From Caballeronia sp. dw_276 (GTDB lineage Bacteria > Pseudomonadota > Gammaproteobacteria > Burkholderiales > Burkholderiaceae): a stretch of DNA of 64,000 nt. The DNA is taken from contig NZ_JAAVUV010000001.1 in the NCBI RefSeq assembly GCF_018449635.1, positions 496,001-560,000 of the forward strand, written 5' to 3'. Below, piece by piece: positions 48,293-56,939 of the stretch. The notes under the pieces were generated by a model, which was given only the letters and a program-made list of their open reading frames with translations, ran no database searches and was not told where the DNA came from. Numbering within the stretch: the first letter of the stretch is position 1; every line of letters begins with the position of its first letter. The position numbers were made by a program, and so were the translations under genes.

Positions 48293-49168
48293 TTAATAAA
48301 CCGCCGGCGCGCCCTCAGGCCGATGCTTGAATCGCCGGTGCACCCAGTAATATTGTTCCGGAAACCGCACCACTTGCGATTCGAGGAACTCGTTCATGCG
48401 GCGGGCATCCGTTTCATCGCTTTCCGACGGGTAGTCGGCGAGCGGCTCGAAGATCGTCATCTTGTAGCCCTCGTAGTTCGGCAGCACTTCAGTCACGAAC
48501 GGCACAACGCGCGCGCGGCCAAGGCGTGCAAGCCGCGATACCGAGGTCAGCGTGCACGCCGGTACGCCGAAAAACGGCACAAACACTGAATTTTCGATGC
48601 CGTGATCCATATCCGCCGCCAGCATGACCGATCCACCGCCGCGCAGCAGCTTGAGAATGCGCCGGGCGCTGTCCGCACGCTTGACCATGTCGGCGCCGAA
48701 GCGCCCGCGTTGTTCGACGGCGAGCGTGTTCAGCTTCTTGCTGGACATGGGGGTGTAGAGCGCGGTTATCGGCAGTTTCATTGAATAGAGCATGCAGCCC
48801 ACTTCAATGGCCACGAAATGGAAACCCATGAAGATGGTCGGCGGGGCGTTTTCATCGTCCAGATCGATACGGCTTTCGAGTTTCACCAGTTTTTTAATGG
48901 CATTGGCCGTTCCAAACCACTGCACGCCGCGCTCGACGTAACTACGCACAACGTGACGAAAATGTGAACGTCCGAGAAGTTCGTATTCAGCCGCCGTCTT
49001 ACCGGGGAAACATAATTGCAGATTGACCTGCACGATGTGTTTTCGGCGACTGGGAATGCAATAAAGCAGGGCGCCGAGTCCGCTGCCGAAGCGCGCGACC
49101 AGGCCATAAGGTAGCCGCGCGAGCGCGCGCAGCAGCGCTACGACGAGCGCAAAACCAAAGTTGTTCAA
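48293..49168 (-). CDS. Lipid A biosynthesis acyltransferase (LpxL/HtrB family)
   Basis: This protein of about 291 residues adds a secondary acyl chain to lipid A precursors at the inner membrane. It has an N-terminal membrane segment (ALVVALLRALARLPYGLV), the catalytic HX4E motif in MGFHFVAIEVG near residue 125, and the C-terminal EQYYWVHRRFKHRPEG typical of the family. The start is uncertain. The family N-terminus suggests the TTG at 49168, while the ATG at 49241 would add 24 basic residues. The frame stays open to 49543, which I do not believe is coding. Confidence 0.87.
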   Translation of the reverse strand: MNNFGFALVVALLRALARLPYGLVARFGSGLGALLYCIPSRRKHIVQVNLQLCFPGKTAAEYELLGRSHFRHVVRSYVERGVQWFGTANAIKKLVKLESRIDLDDENAPPTIFMGFHFVAIEVGCMLYSMKLPITALYTPMSSKKLNTLAVEQRGRFGADMVKRADSARRILKLLRGGGSVMLAADMDHGIENSVFVPFFGVPACTLTSVSRLARLGRARVVPFVTEVLPNYEGYKMTIFEPLADYPSESDETDARRMNEFLESQVVRFPEQYYWVHRRFKHRPEGAPAVY

Positions 49169-49485
49169 GTGGGCCCTTGGAAGCGGGCGGCGAGCCAGAT
49201 GTAACGAGCGCCGAGTGGGTTGGACTCCGACGATCGGCATATGGCCGGATGTCGAAGGGGAGTTACGGCGAAACACGCGCGGCAATGGTCCGCGAGGAAA
49301 CTGAAAAGGGCGACTGGGCGATCGAGTAAGGCACCTGTCCGGAGTGCTTATGGCACCCTCGATGTCCGTTTCTAGGCCGTGAGTGAACGGCCGGTTCAAA
49401 ACGCTGCCATGATCGCACACCCGGCGTACGTGACGCAGTTTCGTGCGGCGCGCGCCGGCGCAGCTACTCAAGAGGAGACGAGAAC
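49169..49485. other. Intergenic region between acyltransferase and YciI genes
   Basis: About 320 bases between divergent genes hold no recognised gene or strong palindrome. Part of it may encode the N-terminus of the acyltransferase if an upstream start is used. The rest should contain both promoters. Confidence 0.4.
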
Positions 49486-49788
49486 ATGCATCTGCTTTTG
49501 ATTTACGAAGTGAGCAACGACTACATGGAACGCCGGGCGGCATTCCGTGAGCGGCATCTGGCGTATGCGTGGAAGGCGGTCGAGCGTGGGGAGTTGTTGC
49601 TGGGTGGCGCGCTCGAGGCGCCTGTGGACCGGGCGATGCTGCTCTTCAATGCAGATTCAGCCGCTGTGCCCGAGGCATTCGCCCGGGCAGATCCCTATGT
49701 GACTGAGGGACTGGTCGTGCGCTGGGAAGTGCGCACGTGGAATACGGTGGTGGGAGAGCAGGCCGCTCAGCCGGTGCGACCGGCGTGA
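49486..49788 (+). CDS. YciI family protein
   Basis: This 100-residue protein has the small alpha/beta dimeric fold of the YciI family, with the conserved His in RERHLAYAWKAVERGEL and the Asp in the later ARADPYVTEGLVVRWEVRTWN strand. YciI relatives include dehalogenase-like enzymes of the muconolactone isomerase fold, but most have unknown function. AGGAG precedes the ATG. It is convergent with the following LysR gene. Confidence 0.87.
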   Translation: MHLLLIYEVSNDYMERRAAFRERHLAYAWKAVERGELLLGGALEAPVDRAMLLFNADSAAVPEAFARADPYVTEGLVVRWEVRTWNTVVGEQAAQPVRPA

Positions 49789-49802
49789 GCGCCTGCGGAG
49801 GA

Positions 49803-50855
49803 TCATGATTCGCTGGTGGTTTCCTCGTCCTCGTGCGTGTCTTCTTCGCGCGAATCGCGCGTCGCGGGTACGGGCTGAACCGGCCTCGCCGACGCCGAGG
49901 ACGCAGCCGCCGGACGCCGCGCCGTACGAAACAGCCGCGTGAGCGTATCGTCCATTTCCTGCGTGCGCTCGAACAGTTCCGCGAGCCAGTCCACGAACGC
50001 GCTCACCCGCGGCGCGGCCTGCCGCGTCTTGACGAATGCCACCGATACATTCATGGGCATCGATTTCCATTGCGGCAGTACTTCGCGCAATTCGCCTGAA
50101 CGAAGATACGGCAATGCGGCAATTCGCGGTGGCTGGATCAGGCCAAGCCCTTGCAAACCGCACGCGAGATACGCGTGTTCGTCGGTGACTTGTACGAAGC
50201 CGGCCATTTTCACGGCCACCGCTTCGCCATCGACTTCAAAATCGAAATCGCAGGGGCGCCCCGTTCGTATCGATACACAATTGACCGCCACATGATGCGC
50301 GAGGTCGTCGAGCGTCTTCGGCGTGCCGTGCGCTTCCAGATAGGCGGGCGTGGCGCACGTCACGTGCTCGAAGCTGCCGAGCCGCCGCGCGATCAAGCCC
50401 GAGTCCGGCAGTTCGCCGAGCTGCACGCTGCAATCCACGCCTTCGCCGACCAGATCGACGGCGCGGTTGCTCACGCCGATCGATAACTCGATATGCGGAT
50501 AACGCGCATGAAAATCCGGCAGCGCGGGCACGACCAGCGAGGTCGCGACGGTATCGGGCATCTCGATGCGCAGGCGCCCGCGCAATCTGTCCTCGCGGCC
50601 ATGAAAGCCCGATTCGAGATCATCGATATCCGCGAGAATGCGCACACAGCGCTCGTAGCACGCGGCGCCTTCGGCGGTGAGATTGAGACGCCGTGTGGTG
50701 CGTGCAAGCAATTGCACGCCGAGCAGCGCCTCGAGTTGCTGAATGGTCGTGGAGACAGTTGCGCGCGGCATGCCGAGGGACTCGGCGGCGCGGGAGAAAC
50801 TGTTGGTATCGACGACACGGATGAAAACACGCATGGCATGAACGCGATCGGTCAC
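49803..50855 (-). CDS. LysR-family transcriptional regulator
   Basis: This regulator of about 350 residues has an N-terminal helix-turn-helix (FIRVVDTNSFSRAAESLGMPRATVSTTIQQLEA, then RTTRRLNLT) and a substrate-binding domain to about residue 290. It ends in a tail of about 50 residues rich in Ala, Arg, Pro and Glu that is not part of the fold. The start used is GTG, with AGGA upstream; a Met seven residues later is the other option. Its target is unknown; the neighbours are not obviously related. Confidence 0.88.
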   Translation of the reverse strand: MTDRVHAMRVFIRVVDTNSFSRAAESLGMPRATVSTTIQQLEALLGVQLLARTTRRLNLTAEGAACYERCVRILADIDDLESGFHGREDRLRGRLRIEMPDTVATSLVVPALPDFHARYPHIELSIGVSNRAVDLVGEGVDCSVQLGELPDSGLIARRLGSFEHVTCATPAYLEAHGTPKTLDDLAHHVAVNCVSIRTGRPCDFDFEVDGEAVAVKMAGFVQVTDEHAYLACGLQGLGLIQPPRIAALPYLRSGELREVLPQWKSMPMNVSVAFVKTRQAAPRVSAFVDWLAELFERTQEMDDTLTRLFRTARRPAAASSASARPVQPVPATRDSREEDTHEDEETTSES

Positions 50856-51021
50856 GGGAGTTTTCCTGTAGAAGCGATGAATGCGTTGACCGGCGTGATT
50901 CCTTCGATACTTCAAAACGTCAAAAGGAATGCCGGCAAGGTTCACACTTTAAGGATCCGGACGGTTCGCGTGAATACATAATAATCGCGGATTCTTGCCT
51001 GCTTCTCCAGCCGGTTTTTCT

Positions 51022-52368
51022 TTATACCGTCGGCAGTTCACCGCGCAGACGGCCGTTGTCCGCGTTGCCCATCAGGCTTTGACTCGCGCTGTGACTCACG
51101 ATGGCGTTGCCCGTCTGAGTGCCGATGCGCGCGCCCACCAGTCCGCTCATGTCCGCGCCGGACGGCGCCTGATACAAGCGCAAGCCCATCTCCGGAAGGA
51201 TCGCGAGCAGGTGGTCGAACACGTCGCCCTGAATGCGTTCGTATTGTGTCCATGCGGTGACCGCGGTGAAGCAATACACCTCGACAGGAATGCCTTCCGA
51301 TTGCGGCTCCATCATGCGAACCATCATCGACATGTCTTGCCGGATCTCCGGATGACGCTGCAAATACGCCAGCCCGTACGCGCGAAACGTGCCGATGTTC
51401 GTCAGCCGCCGGCGGTTTGCGGGCTCACTCGCGAGTTCGCCGAGGTTCTTGTTGGCCAGCTCGACTTCGATCTGCTTTTCTTCCAGATAATCGTGCAGCA
51501 GCCGGAATTGCTTCAGGTGCGCGGTTTCTTCGTCGGTGAGAAAACGCACGCAGGTGGCATCGATCCGCAGCGTCCGCTTGATGCGCCGCCCGCCCGATTC
51601 AAACATTTGCCGGTAATTGCGATAGCTTTCCGAAAAGAGCTTGTACGTGGGTACGGTCGTCACCGTGTTGTCCCAGTTCTGCACCTTCACCGTGTGCAGC
51701 GCGATGTCCTTCACGAAACCGTCGGCGTTCGATTGCGGCATCTCGATCCAGTCGCCAATGCGCAGCATGTCGTTCGATGTCAGTTGCGTGCTCGCCACCA
51801 GCGACAGCAACGTGTCCTTGAACACGAGCAGCAGGACAGCGGAAAGCGCACCGAGACCGGACAACATCCAGAGCGGCGATCGATCGATCACAATCGACAG
51901 CACCAGCACACCGCAGATCAATGCAAGCGCGAGCTTGCCGATCTGGATATAGCCTTTGATCGAGCGCGTTTGCGCCTGCATGCTCGCCGCGTACACGTCC
52001 TGCCAGGCGCTGAGCGCGCCGCCCATTGCGAAGAACACGCAGATCCAGGCGCCCGCGTGCGCGAGCCGCTCGATCAGCTCCGCGATATGACCGATGTACG
52101 GCACTTCGCCGATACCGATCGCGACCGCCGCAAACGGCACTGCGTACCAAAGCTGGTGATACGCGCGATGACGGACGAGCGCTTTATCCCAGGCATCGTG
52201 TTCGGTCAGCACGAGCAACCGATGCGCGAAATACAGCACGATCCGCGCGACGACCCATTGTGCAAAGAGCGCGGCCAGCACGAGCAGCAACATGCCGAGC
52301 GCGAACTGCGCCCAGTGGTGCGTGGGGTAGTGCTGTTGCAAGGTGTCGAGGATGGTGTCGAGATTCAT
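51022..52368 (-). CDS. MscS-family mechanosensitive channel (YbdG-like)
   Basis: This 448-residue inner membrane protein has about five membrane helices in residues 15-190, then the MscS pore helix and beta domain (DTLLSLVASTQLTSNDMLRIGDWIEMP, then VQNWDNTVTTVPTYKLFSESYRNYRQM). A large cytoplasmic C-terminal part continues to the end, with VPVEVYCFT-type strands. The length and domain order match E. coli YbdG (MscM), which opens under mild hypoosmotic stress. It is divergent from crcB. Confidence 0.9.
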   Translation of the reverse strand: MNLDTILDTLQQHYPTHHWAQFALGMLLLVLAALFAQWVVARIVLYFAHRLLVLTEHDAWDKALVRHRAYHQLWYAVPFAAVAIGIGEVPYIGHIAELIERLAHAGAWICVFFAMGGALSAWQDVYAASMQAQTRSIKGYIQIGKLALALICGVLVLSIVIDRSPLWMLSGLGALSAVLLLVFKDTLLSLVASTQLTSNDMLRIGDWIEMPQSNADGFVKDIALHTVKVQNWDNTVTTVPTYKLFSESYRNYRQMFESGGRRIKRTLRIDATCVRFLTDEETAHLKQFRLLHDYLEEKQIEVELANKNLGELASEPANRRRLTNIGTFRAYGLAYLQRHPEIRQDMSMMVRMMEPQSEGIPVEVYCFTAVTAWTQYERIQGDVFDHLLAILPEMGLRLYQAPSGADMSGLVGARIGTQTGNAIVSHSASQSLMGNADNGRLRGELPTV

Positions 52369-52482
52369 GCGGCAAAAACGGTTGGGTTGGCGACCCGTAT
52401 TGTGCATTAAGGTGCGCGTGATGAATTGCTTCATCTATTATTACGCCCTTGTGTAACCCCGCGTCCTCTAAATCATTTCCTC

Positions 52483-52863
52483 ATGTATCTGTCGATTCTG
52501 GCTGTAGGCATTGGCGGCGCGCTTGGTTCCCTGTTTCGATGGTTCCTCGGCCTGCGCCTGAACGCGGTGTATCCCAATCTCCCGCTCGGGACGCTCGCGG
52601 CGAACGTGATCGCCGGGTATGTGATCGGCATTGCGGTGGCGTGGTTCGCGCGCTTTCCGGGGATATCGATGGAGTGGCGCCTTTTTGTTATTACCGGCCT
52701 GATGGGCGGGCTGTCCACCTTCTCGACGTTCTCCGCTGAAATCGTCGCGCATTTGCAGCAAGGGCGTTATGGATGGGCCGCGGGCGAGGCCGTGATCCAC
52801 GTGGCGGCATCGGTTGTGATGACCATCCTGGGCATTGCGACGGTGGTGTCGCTTACGCGCTGA
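52483..52863 (+). CDS. crcB: Fluoride efflux channel CrcB
   Basis: This 126-residue protein has four membrane helices and the family motifs [28 protein letters not shown] (with the Asn lining the pore) and [15 protein letters not shown]. CrcB (Fluc) forms dual-topology dimers that let fluoride leave the cytoplasm. The start at 52483 opens the first helix. I looked for a fluoride riboswitch in the 114-base leader and did not see its conserved core. Confidence 0.93.
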   Translation: MYLSILAVGIGGALGSLFRWFLGLRLNAVYPNLPLGTLAANVIAGYVIGIAVAWFARFPGISMEWRLFVITGLMGGLSTFSTFSAEIVAHLQQGRYGWAAGEAVIHVAASVVMTILGIATVVSLTR

Positions 52864-52972
52864 AACACATGGCGATCTTCGAAGCGCGCGGTTTTGAAGT
52901 TGTCCGGACCTAGGTCGTTGACATGCGGGGCGCGCGGCTGACCAATTTTAAAATGCAGAAACGCCTCGATCC

Positions 52973-53081
52973 GGTATAGACAACCGAGCCGAGCAATGCA
53001 AAAAACTTTGAAGTTAGGGTGATTCCCGCCCTTGTTGTGGCGCTTTTGTTTGTTTAGACTGGGCCGCTACTTGTATAGACA
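52973..53081. promoter_or_regulatory. Candidate HutC operators before hutC
   Basis: TTGTATAGACA at 53071-53081 and GGTATAGACAA at 52973-52983 both resemble the TGTATATACA-type sites bound by HutC in Pseudomonas. The first lies 32 bases before the hutC start and would allow autorepression. Confidence 0.5.
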
Positions 53082-53113
53082 GGAAATGCCCACATGGACG
53101 CTGCAACTACAGC

Positions 53114-53809
53114 ATGAGTACGCCCGCGTATCAGGAAATCAAGGATCACATTCTCAAGCGCATTCATGCGGGCGAGTGGAAGGAGGGCGATCAGGTGCCG
53201 TCCGAAAACGAGCTCGCGCGTGACTTCAAGGTCGCCCGAATGACCGTCAATCGCGCGCTGCGCGAGCTGACCGCCGAGCAGATCCTGACGCGCGTGCAAG
53301 GCGCCGGCACCTTCGTCGCGCAGCCTAAATATGCATCGACGCTGGTCGAAATTCGCAGCATCTCCGACGAGATCATCGGGCGCGGCCATGCGCATCGGGC
53401 AGAGGTAATGCACCTCGGGGCATCTGTACTCGACGAACGCCTCGCGCTGGAAATGCAGCTCACCGAAGGCAGTCCCGTCTTCCATTCGCGCGTACTGCAT
53501 TTCGAAAACGACTTGCCTATTCAACTGGAAGAACGCTGGGTCAATCCCGCACTGGCGCCGGAATATGCCCGGCAGGATTTCACGCGGATCACGCCGAATC
53601 AATACCTGATGGTCGCGGCGCCCTTGCAGCGGGTGGAATATCGGATCGAGGCGGCGCTTCCAGACGATGAAACTGGCCTGGCGTTATCGATGAAAAGCGG
53701 CGCGCCTTGTCTCATGCTGCATCGGCGGACCTGGTCGCGGGACGCGGTGGCATCGGTCGCGAATCTTTGGCATCCCGGTGACCGCTACCAGTTCACCGGA
53801 CACTTCTAG
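53114..53809 (+). CDS. hutC: HutC, GntR-family histidine utilisation repressor
   Basis: This 231-residue regulator has a GntR winged helix-turn-helix at about 5-70 (YQEIKDHILKRIHAGEWKEGDQVPSE, ARDFKVARMTVNRALRELT) and a UTRA effector domain at about 90-225. The pattern RVQGAGTFVAQPKYASTLVEIRSISDEI and the ending HPGDRYQFTGHF are those of HutC, which binds urocanate and represses the hut genes. No hut structural gene lies next to it in this window, which is unusual. Confidence 0.9.
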   Translation: MSTPAYQEIKDHILKRIHAGEWKEGDQVPSENELARDFKVARMTVNRALRELTAEQILTRVQGAGTFVAQPKYASTLVEIRSISDEIIGRGHAHRAEVMHLGASVLDERLALEMQLTEGSPVFHSRVLHFENDLPIQLEERWVNPALAPEYARQDFTRITPNQYLMVAAPLQRVEYRIEAALPDDETGLALSMKSGAPCLMLHRRTWSRDAVASVANLWHPGDRYQFTGHF

Positions 53810-54130
53810 AATTTTGGCGGCTTTGCTGCGGAGTCGATGGGATTGTTGTCGAATATGACATTACTGCCATTTTCAGCGCGCCGTGTACCTGCCCGTGCAC
53901 GCGTAATTAGTGTTTAAAGGTAATAAGTACCTTAAATCAGGCCTTCACGGCGCCCAGTTCTGAAACTTGCTCTCTATTATTGCGAAACGAACAATGATGT
54001 TTCGCGTAAATAAGGGTTTTCCCTCCAGTGTCGGAAGCATAGACTTCTTACATCCGAAACGAATTCAGAAAACGCTGATTGATCTCTGAAACCGTTTCGA
54101 GACGACAAACAAAATACTGGAGGTTTCACC
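53810..54130. promoter_or_regulatory. Regulatory region before the DUF4148 gene
   Basis: This 321-base gap has no gene but several repeats. AAGGTA-N5-TACCTT spans 53917-53933; GCGAAAC-N10-GTTTCGC spans 53982-54005; and GAAAC-C-GTTTC spans 54088-54098 within CTGAAACCGTTTCGA, resembling sites of LacI-type regulators such as Cra. No matching regulator is adjacent. Confidence 0.45.
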
Positions 54131-54457
54131 ATGTTCAAGTCACTTATTCCCGCAGTTGTTATCGTGTCGGCACTTGCTGCTCCGACGTTCGCTTTCGCTC
54201 AATCGAGCGACAGCAATGGTCCGGTTACGCGCGCCGAAGTGAAAGCGCAGTTGGTTCAACTGGAAAAGGCCGGCTACAACCCGGCGGGCGACCAGACCAC
54301 CTACCCGGCTAACATCCAGGCCGCAGAAGCGCGCGTGGATGCGCAGAACCAGGCTACGACGTCGTATGGTCCGTCAACGAGCGGCACTTCGGCAGTCGGC
54401 GTTCGCGGTTCGGCTCCGGCGCAAAACACCCCGGGTTCGGTGTTCTTCGGTCACTAA
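54131..54457 (+). CDS. DUF4148 secreted protein
   Basis: This 108-residue exported protein has a signal peptide to about residue 23 (AFAQ) and the DUF4148 core: VTRAEVKAQLVQLEKAGYNPAGDQTTYPANIQAAEARV. The C-terminal half is low-complexity Ser/Thr/Gly. DUF4148 proteins are abundant in Burkholderiaceae, usually with many paralogues, and have no assigned function. GGAGG precedes the ATG. A bidirectional terminator follows. Confidence 0.92.
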   Translation: MFKSLIPAVVIVSALAAPTFAFAQSSDSNGPVTRAEVKAQLVQLEKAGYNPAGDQTTYPANIQAAEARVDAQNQATTSYGPSTSGTSAVGVRGSAPAQNTPGSVFFGH

Positions 54458-54525
54458 GCTAGTCGCTTGGTTCGACCAGCAGGGAAGCGGCGCTGCACCT
54501 GGTAACGGGCGCCACGCGCCACACA

Positions 54526-54567
54526 AAAAAACTCGCCCTCCGCACGAACGCGGCCGGCGAGTTTTTT
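54526..54567. terminator. Bidirectional terminator between DUF4148 and rutR-like genes
   Basis: AAAAAACTCGCC and GGCGAGTTTTTT form a perfect 12-base stem with an 18-base loop that can itself pair. It serves both convergent genes. Confidence 0.88.
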
Positions 54568-54598
54568 GCATTTGGCCCGTTTAGCTTGGTCTGCTGAA

Positions 54599-55282
54599 TC
54601 AACTCGGCGATTTCGCGCCGCATGCGCGGATCACGAGCTTGACGACTTCTTCGGTGGCGGTATCGAAGGCCTTCTGCGATAACGCCCGCTTGCCCTTCAG
54701 CGCGCGAATCTGCGCATCGAAATCCGCGTAGTGTTGGGTCGTGGCCCAGATCATGAACAGCAACGTTTGTGCGTCGATTGGGGCGAGCAACCCGCGCGCG
54801 ACCCATTGGTCGATCACCACGACCCGCGTTTCGAGCCATGGTTTGACGCGCTCGGTCAGGATGTCCTGCATATGGACAGCGCCGTGAATGATCTCGCTTG
54901 CCCAGACTTTCGAGCCGAGCGGCCGGCGGCGCGATAACTCCATTTTCGTGCGGACGTAACCGCTGATGGCTTCGACCGGATCATCGCTGGTCTCGAACGT
55001 ATCGGCTGCCCGATGCCAGTCATCGAACAGATCTTCGAGCACTCTTCTGTACAGCGCGAGCTTGGTCGGGAAGTAGTAATGCAAGTTGGCTTTCGGCAAG
55101 CCGGCGCGCTCCGCGATCATCGCCGTGCTTGCGCCTTCGAGTCCGCGTTCGGCGAATACCGCCTCGGCGCACGCGAGAAGATGCGCTTCGTTGGTCTCGC
55201 GAATGTGCGCCTTGCGCCGCCGCAATGGAGCGGGCGCCACGTCGTCCTTCACTGCCTCGGTTGTCGCTTCGTCGACTCTCAT
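54599..55282 (-). CDS. RutR-like TetR-family regulator of pyrimidine catabolism
   Basis: This 227-residue regulator has an N-terminal helix-turn-helix at about 30-75 (MIAERAGLPKANLHYYFPTKLALYRRV) and a C-terminal domain of the RutR type (WASEIIHGAVHMQDILTERVKPWLE, MIWATTQHYADFDAQI). RutR binds uracil or thymine and then leaves its operator. It is transcribed away from the reductive pyrimidine genes, and a perfect 18-base palindrome with a RutR-like CCANNTGG core lies in the gap. Confidence 0.88.
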   Translation of the reverse strand: MRVDEATTEAVKDDVAPAPLRRRKAHIRETNEAHLLACAEAVFAERGLEGASTAMIAERAGLPKANLHYYFPTKLALYRRVLEDLFDDWHRAADTFETSDDPVEAISGYVRTKMELSRRRPLGSKVWASEIIHGAVHMQDILTERVKPWLETRVVVIDQWVARGLLAPIDAQTLLFMIWATTQHYADFDAQIRALKGKRALSQKAFDTATEEVVKLVIRACGAKSPS

Positions 55283-55460
55283 CGTTATCCTCGAATGGCG
55301 CTGCGCGACTCATTCTATTCGGTTTGATGCTCGTGCTGCTGAGCGCATTTCGCCGCTACAACGTGGCTCTGCTGCATTGCAATGGCACGCTTCTCGCTCT
55401 GTCTTTCGAACTATCGGAAACCCCGAAAGACGTTGATTTGCAAATATTAATCGGCTACAA

Positions 55461-55478
55461 CCTGTCCAGTTGGACAGG
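55461..55478. promoter_or_regulatory. Candidate RutR operator (CCTGTCCAGTTGGACAGG)
   Basis: This is a perfect eight-base inverted repeat around two bases. It shares the CCA-NN-TGG centre of the E. coli RutR site (TTGACCANNTGGTCAA). It sits about midway in the 354-base divergent region, which holds no gene. Confidence 0.75.
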
Positions 55479-55636
55479 ATTTGCGAAGCGGCGGCAAACA
55501 GGATATTGGACTCGGCTTAAAGAGACGCGCAAGCTGCACTTGATACGTGCAGGAGCGCCCCAAGGCCGACGTCGATGCACCAGATTCGTATCGGTGATAA
55601 CCCCACATTCGAAGCAATACCCAAGGAGAACGCGAC

Positions 55637-56896
55637 ATGAACGCGGTAACCGATTCAGCACTGGATACGTCGATCCGGATCAATGGCAAACGCCTTTGGG
55701 AAAGCCTCATGACGATGGCGAAGATCGGCGCAACGCCGAAGGGGGGCGTGTGCCGTCTTGCCCTCACGGATCTCGACCGGGAAGGCCGCGACTTGATCGT
55801 GGGCTGGGCGAAAGAAGCCGGCTGCACGGTGACCATCGATCAGATGGGCAATGTCTTCATGCGGCGCGCGGGCCGCAACCCGGACGCGGCGCCGGTCGTC
55901 ACGGGATCGCACGCGGACTCGCAGCCGACGGGTGGACGCTTTGATGGCATCTATGGCGTGCTCGGTGGTATCGAAGTGATCAGGACATTGAACGATCGCG
56001 GGATCGAAACCGAGCATCCGGTCGAAGTCGTGATCTGGACGAATGAAGAAGGCTCGCGTTTCGCGCCGGCCATGGTGGCGTCCGGCGTGTTCGCGGGCGA
56101 GTTCACGCTGGAGTACGGCCTGTCGCGCAAGGACGTGGATGGCAAGACGATCGGCGAGGAACTGAAACGGATTGGTTATGCCGGCGACGAACCTTGCGGA
56201 GGCCGCAAGCTGCATGCGGCGTTTGAATTGCATATCGAACAGGGGCCGATTCTCGAAGCGGAAAACATGACGATCGGCGTGGTTACCGACGCACAAGGCC
56301 AGCGCTGGTACGAGATCACGCTGACGGGGCAGGAAGCGCACGCGGGTCCTACGCCAATGCCGCGCCGTCGCGATGCGTTGCTCGGCGCTTCACGCGTGGT
56401 CGAGCTTGTGAACCGTATTGGACTCGACAACGCGCCGCTCGCATGCGCCACTGTCGGCATGATGCAAGTGCATCCGAACTCGCGCAACGTGATTCCCGGG
56501 CGCGTGTTCTTCACAGTCGATTTCCGTCATCCCGACGACGCCGTGCTCGCAAAGATGGACGCCGCGTTGCGTGAAGGCGTGGAAAAGATCGCGAGCGGGA
56601 TCGGCCTTGAAACGCAACTCGAGCAGATTTTCTACTACGCGCCCATCGCGTTCGATACCGCTTGCGTCGCATCGGTACGCGCGGCCGCCGAGCGCTTTGG
56701 CTACGCACATCGCAACATGGTGTCGGGCGCGGGACACGACGCGTGCTATCTGTCGAAGGTCGCGCCGACATCGATGGTCTTCGTGCCTTGCGTCGATGGC
56801 ATCAGCCACAACGAGATCGAGGATGCATCGGAGGAATGGATCGAGGCGGGGGCCAACGTGCTGCTTCACGCCATGCTGGAACGCGCCGGTCAATAA
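55637..56896 (+). CDS. Zn-dependent amidohydrolase, beta-ureidopropionase type
   Basis: This 419-residue M20-family hydrolase resembles N-carbamoyl-amino-acid hydrolases and allantoate amidohydrolases. The dinuclear metal site is visible as His92 (TGSHADSQP), Asp103 (GGRFDGIYG), Glu137/138 (WTNEEGSRF), a His in LHIEQGP and a His in SGAGHDACYL. In this operon it should hydrolyse N-carbamoyl-beta-alanine, and the thymine counterpart, to the beta-amino acid, CO2 and ammonia, the last step after HydA. AAGGAG precedes the ATG. It is the first gene downstream of the candidate RutR operator. Confidence 0.9.
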   Translation: MNAVTDSALDTSIRINGKRLWESLMTMAKIGATPKGGVCRLALTDLDREGRDLIVGWAKEAGCTVTIDQMGNVFMRRAGRNPDAAPVVTGSHADSQPTGGRFDGIYGVLGGIEVIRTLNDRGIETEHPVEVVIWTNEEGSRFAPAMVASGVFAGEFTLEYGLSRKDVDGKTIGEELKRIGYAGDEPCGGRKLHAAFELHIEQGPILEAENMTIGVVTDAQGQRWYEITLTGQEAHAGPTPMPRRRDALLGASRVVELVNRIGLDNAPLACATVGMMQVHPNSRNVIPGRVFFTVDFRHPDDAVLAKMDAALREGVEKIASGIGLETQLEQIFYYAPIAFDTACVASVRAAAERFGYAHRNMVSGAGHDACYLSKVAPTSMVFVPCVDGISHNEIEDASEEWIEAGANVLLHAMLERAGQ

Positions 56897-56939
56897 GAAC
56901 CGCGCTTTAAAAACATTCCCACATCGAAGAAGGACACGT

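Noticed and set aside
50995..52410. A 471-codon open frame on the plus strand across the mechanosensitive channel gene
   Set aside because: It is rich in Arg and His with no fold or motif and lies exactly antisense to a well-supported gene; it is a by-product of G+C-rich third codon positions.
52369..52482. Fluoride riboswitch in the crcB leader
   Set aside because: The leader has a GTGATGA stretch, but the conserved GGNGATGG core with its pairing partner and pseudoknot is not there.
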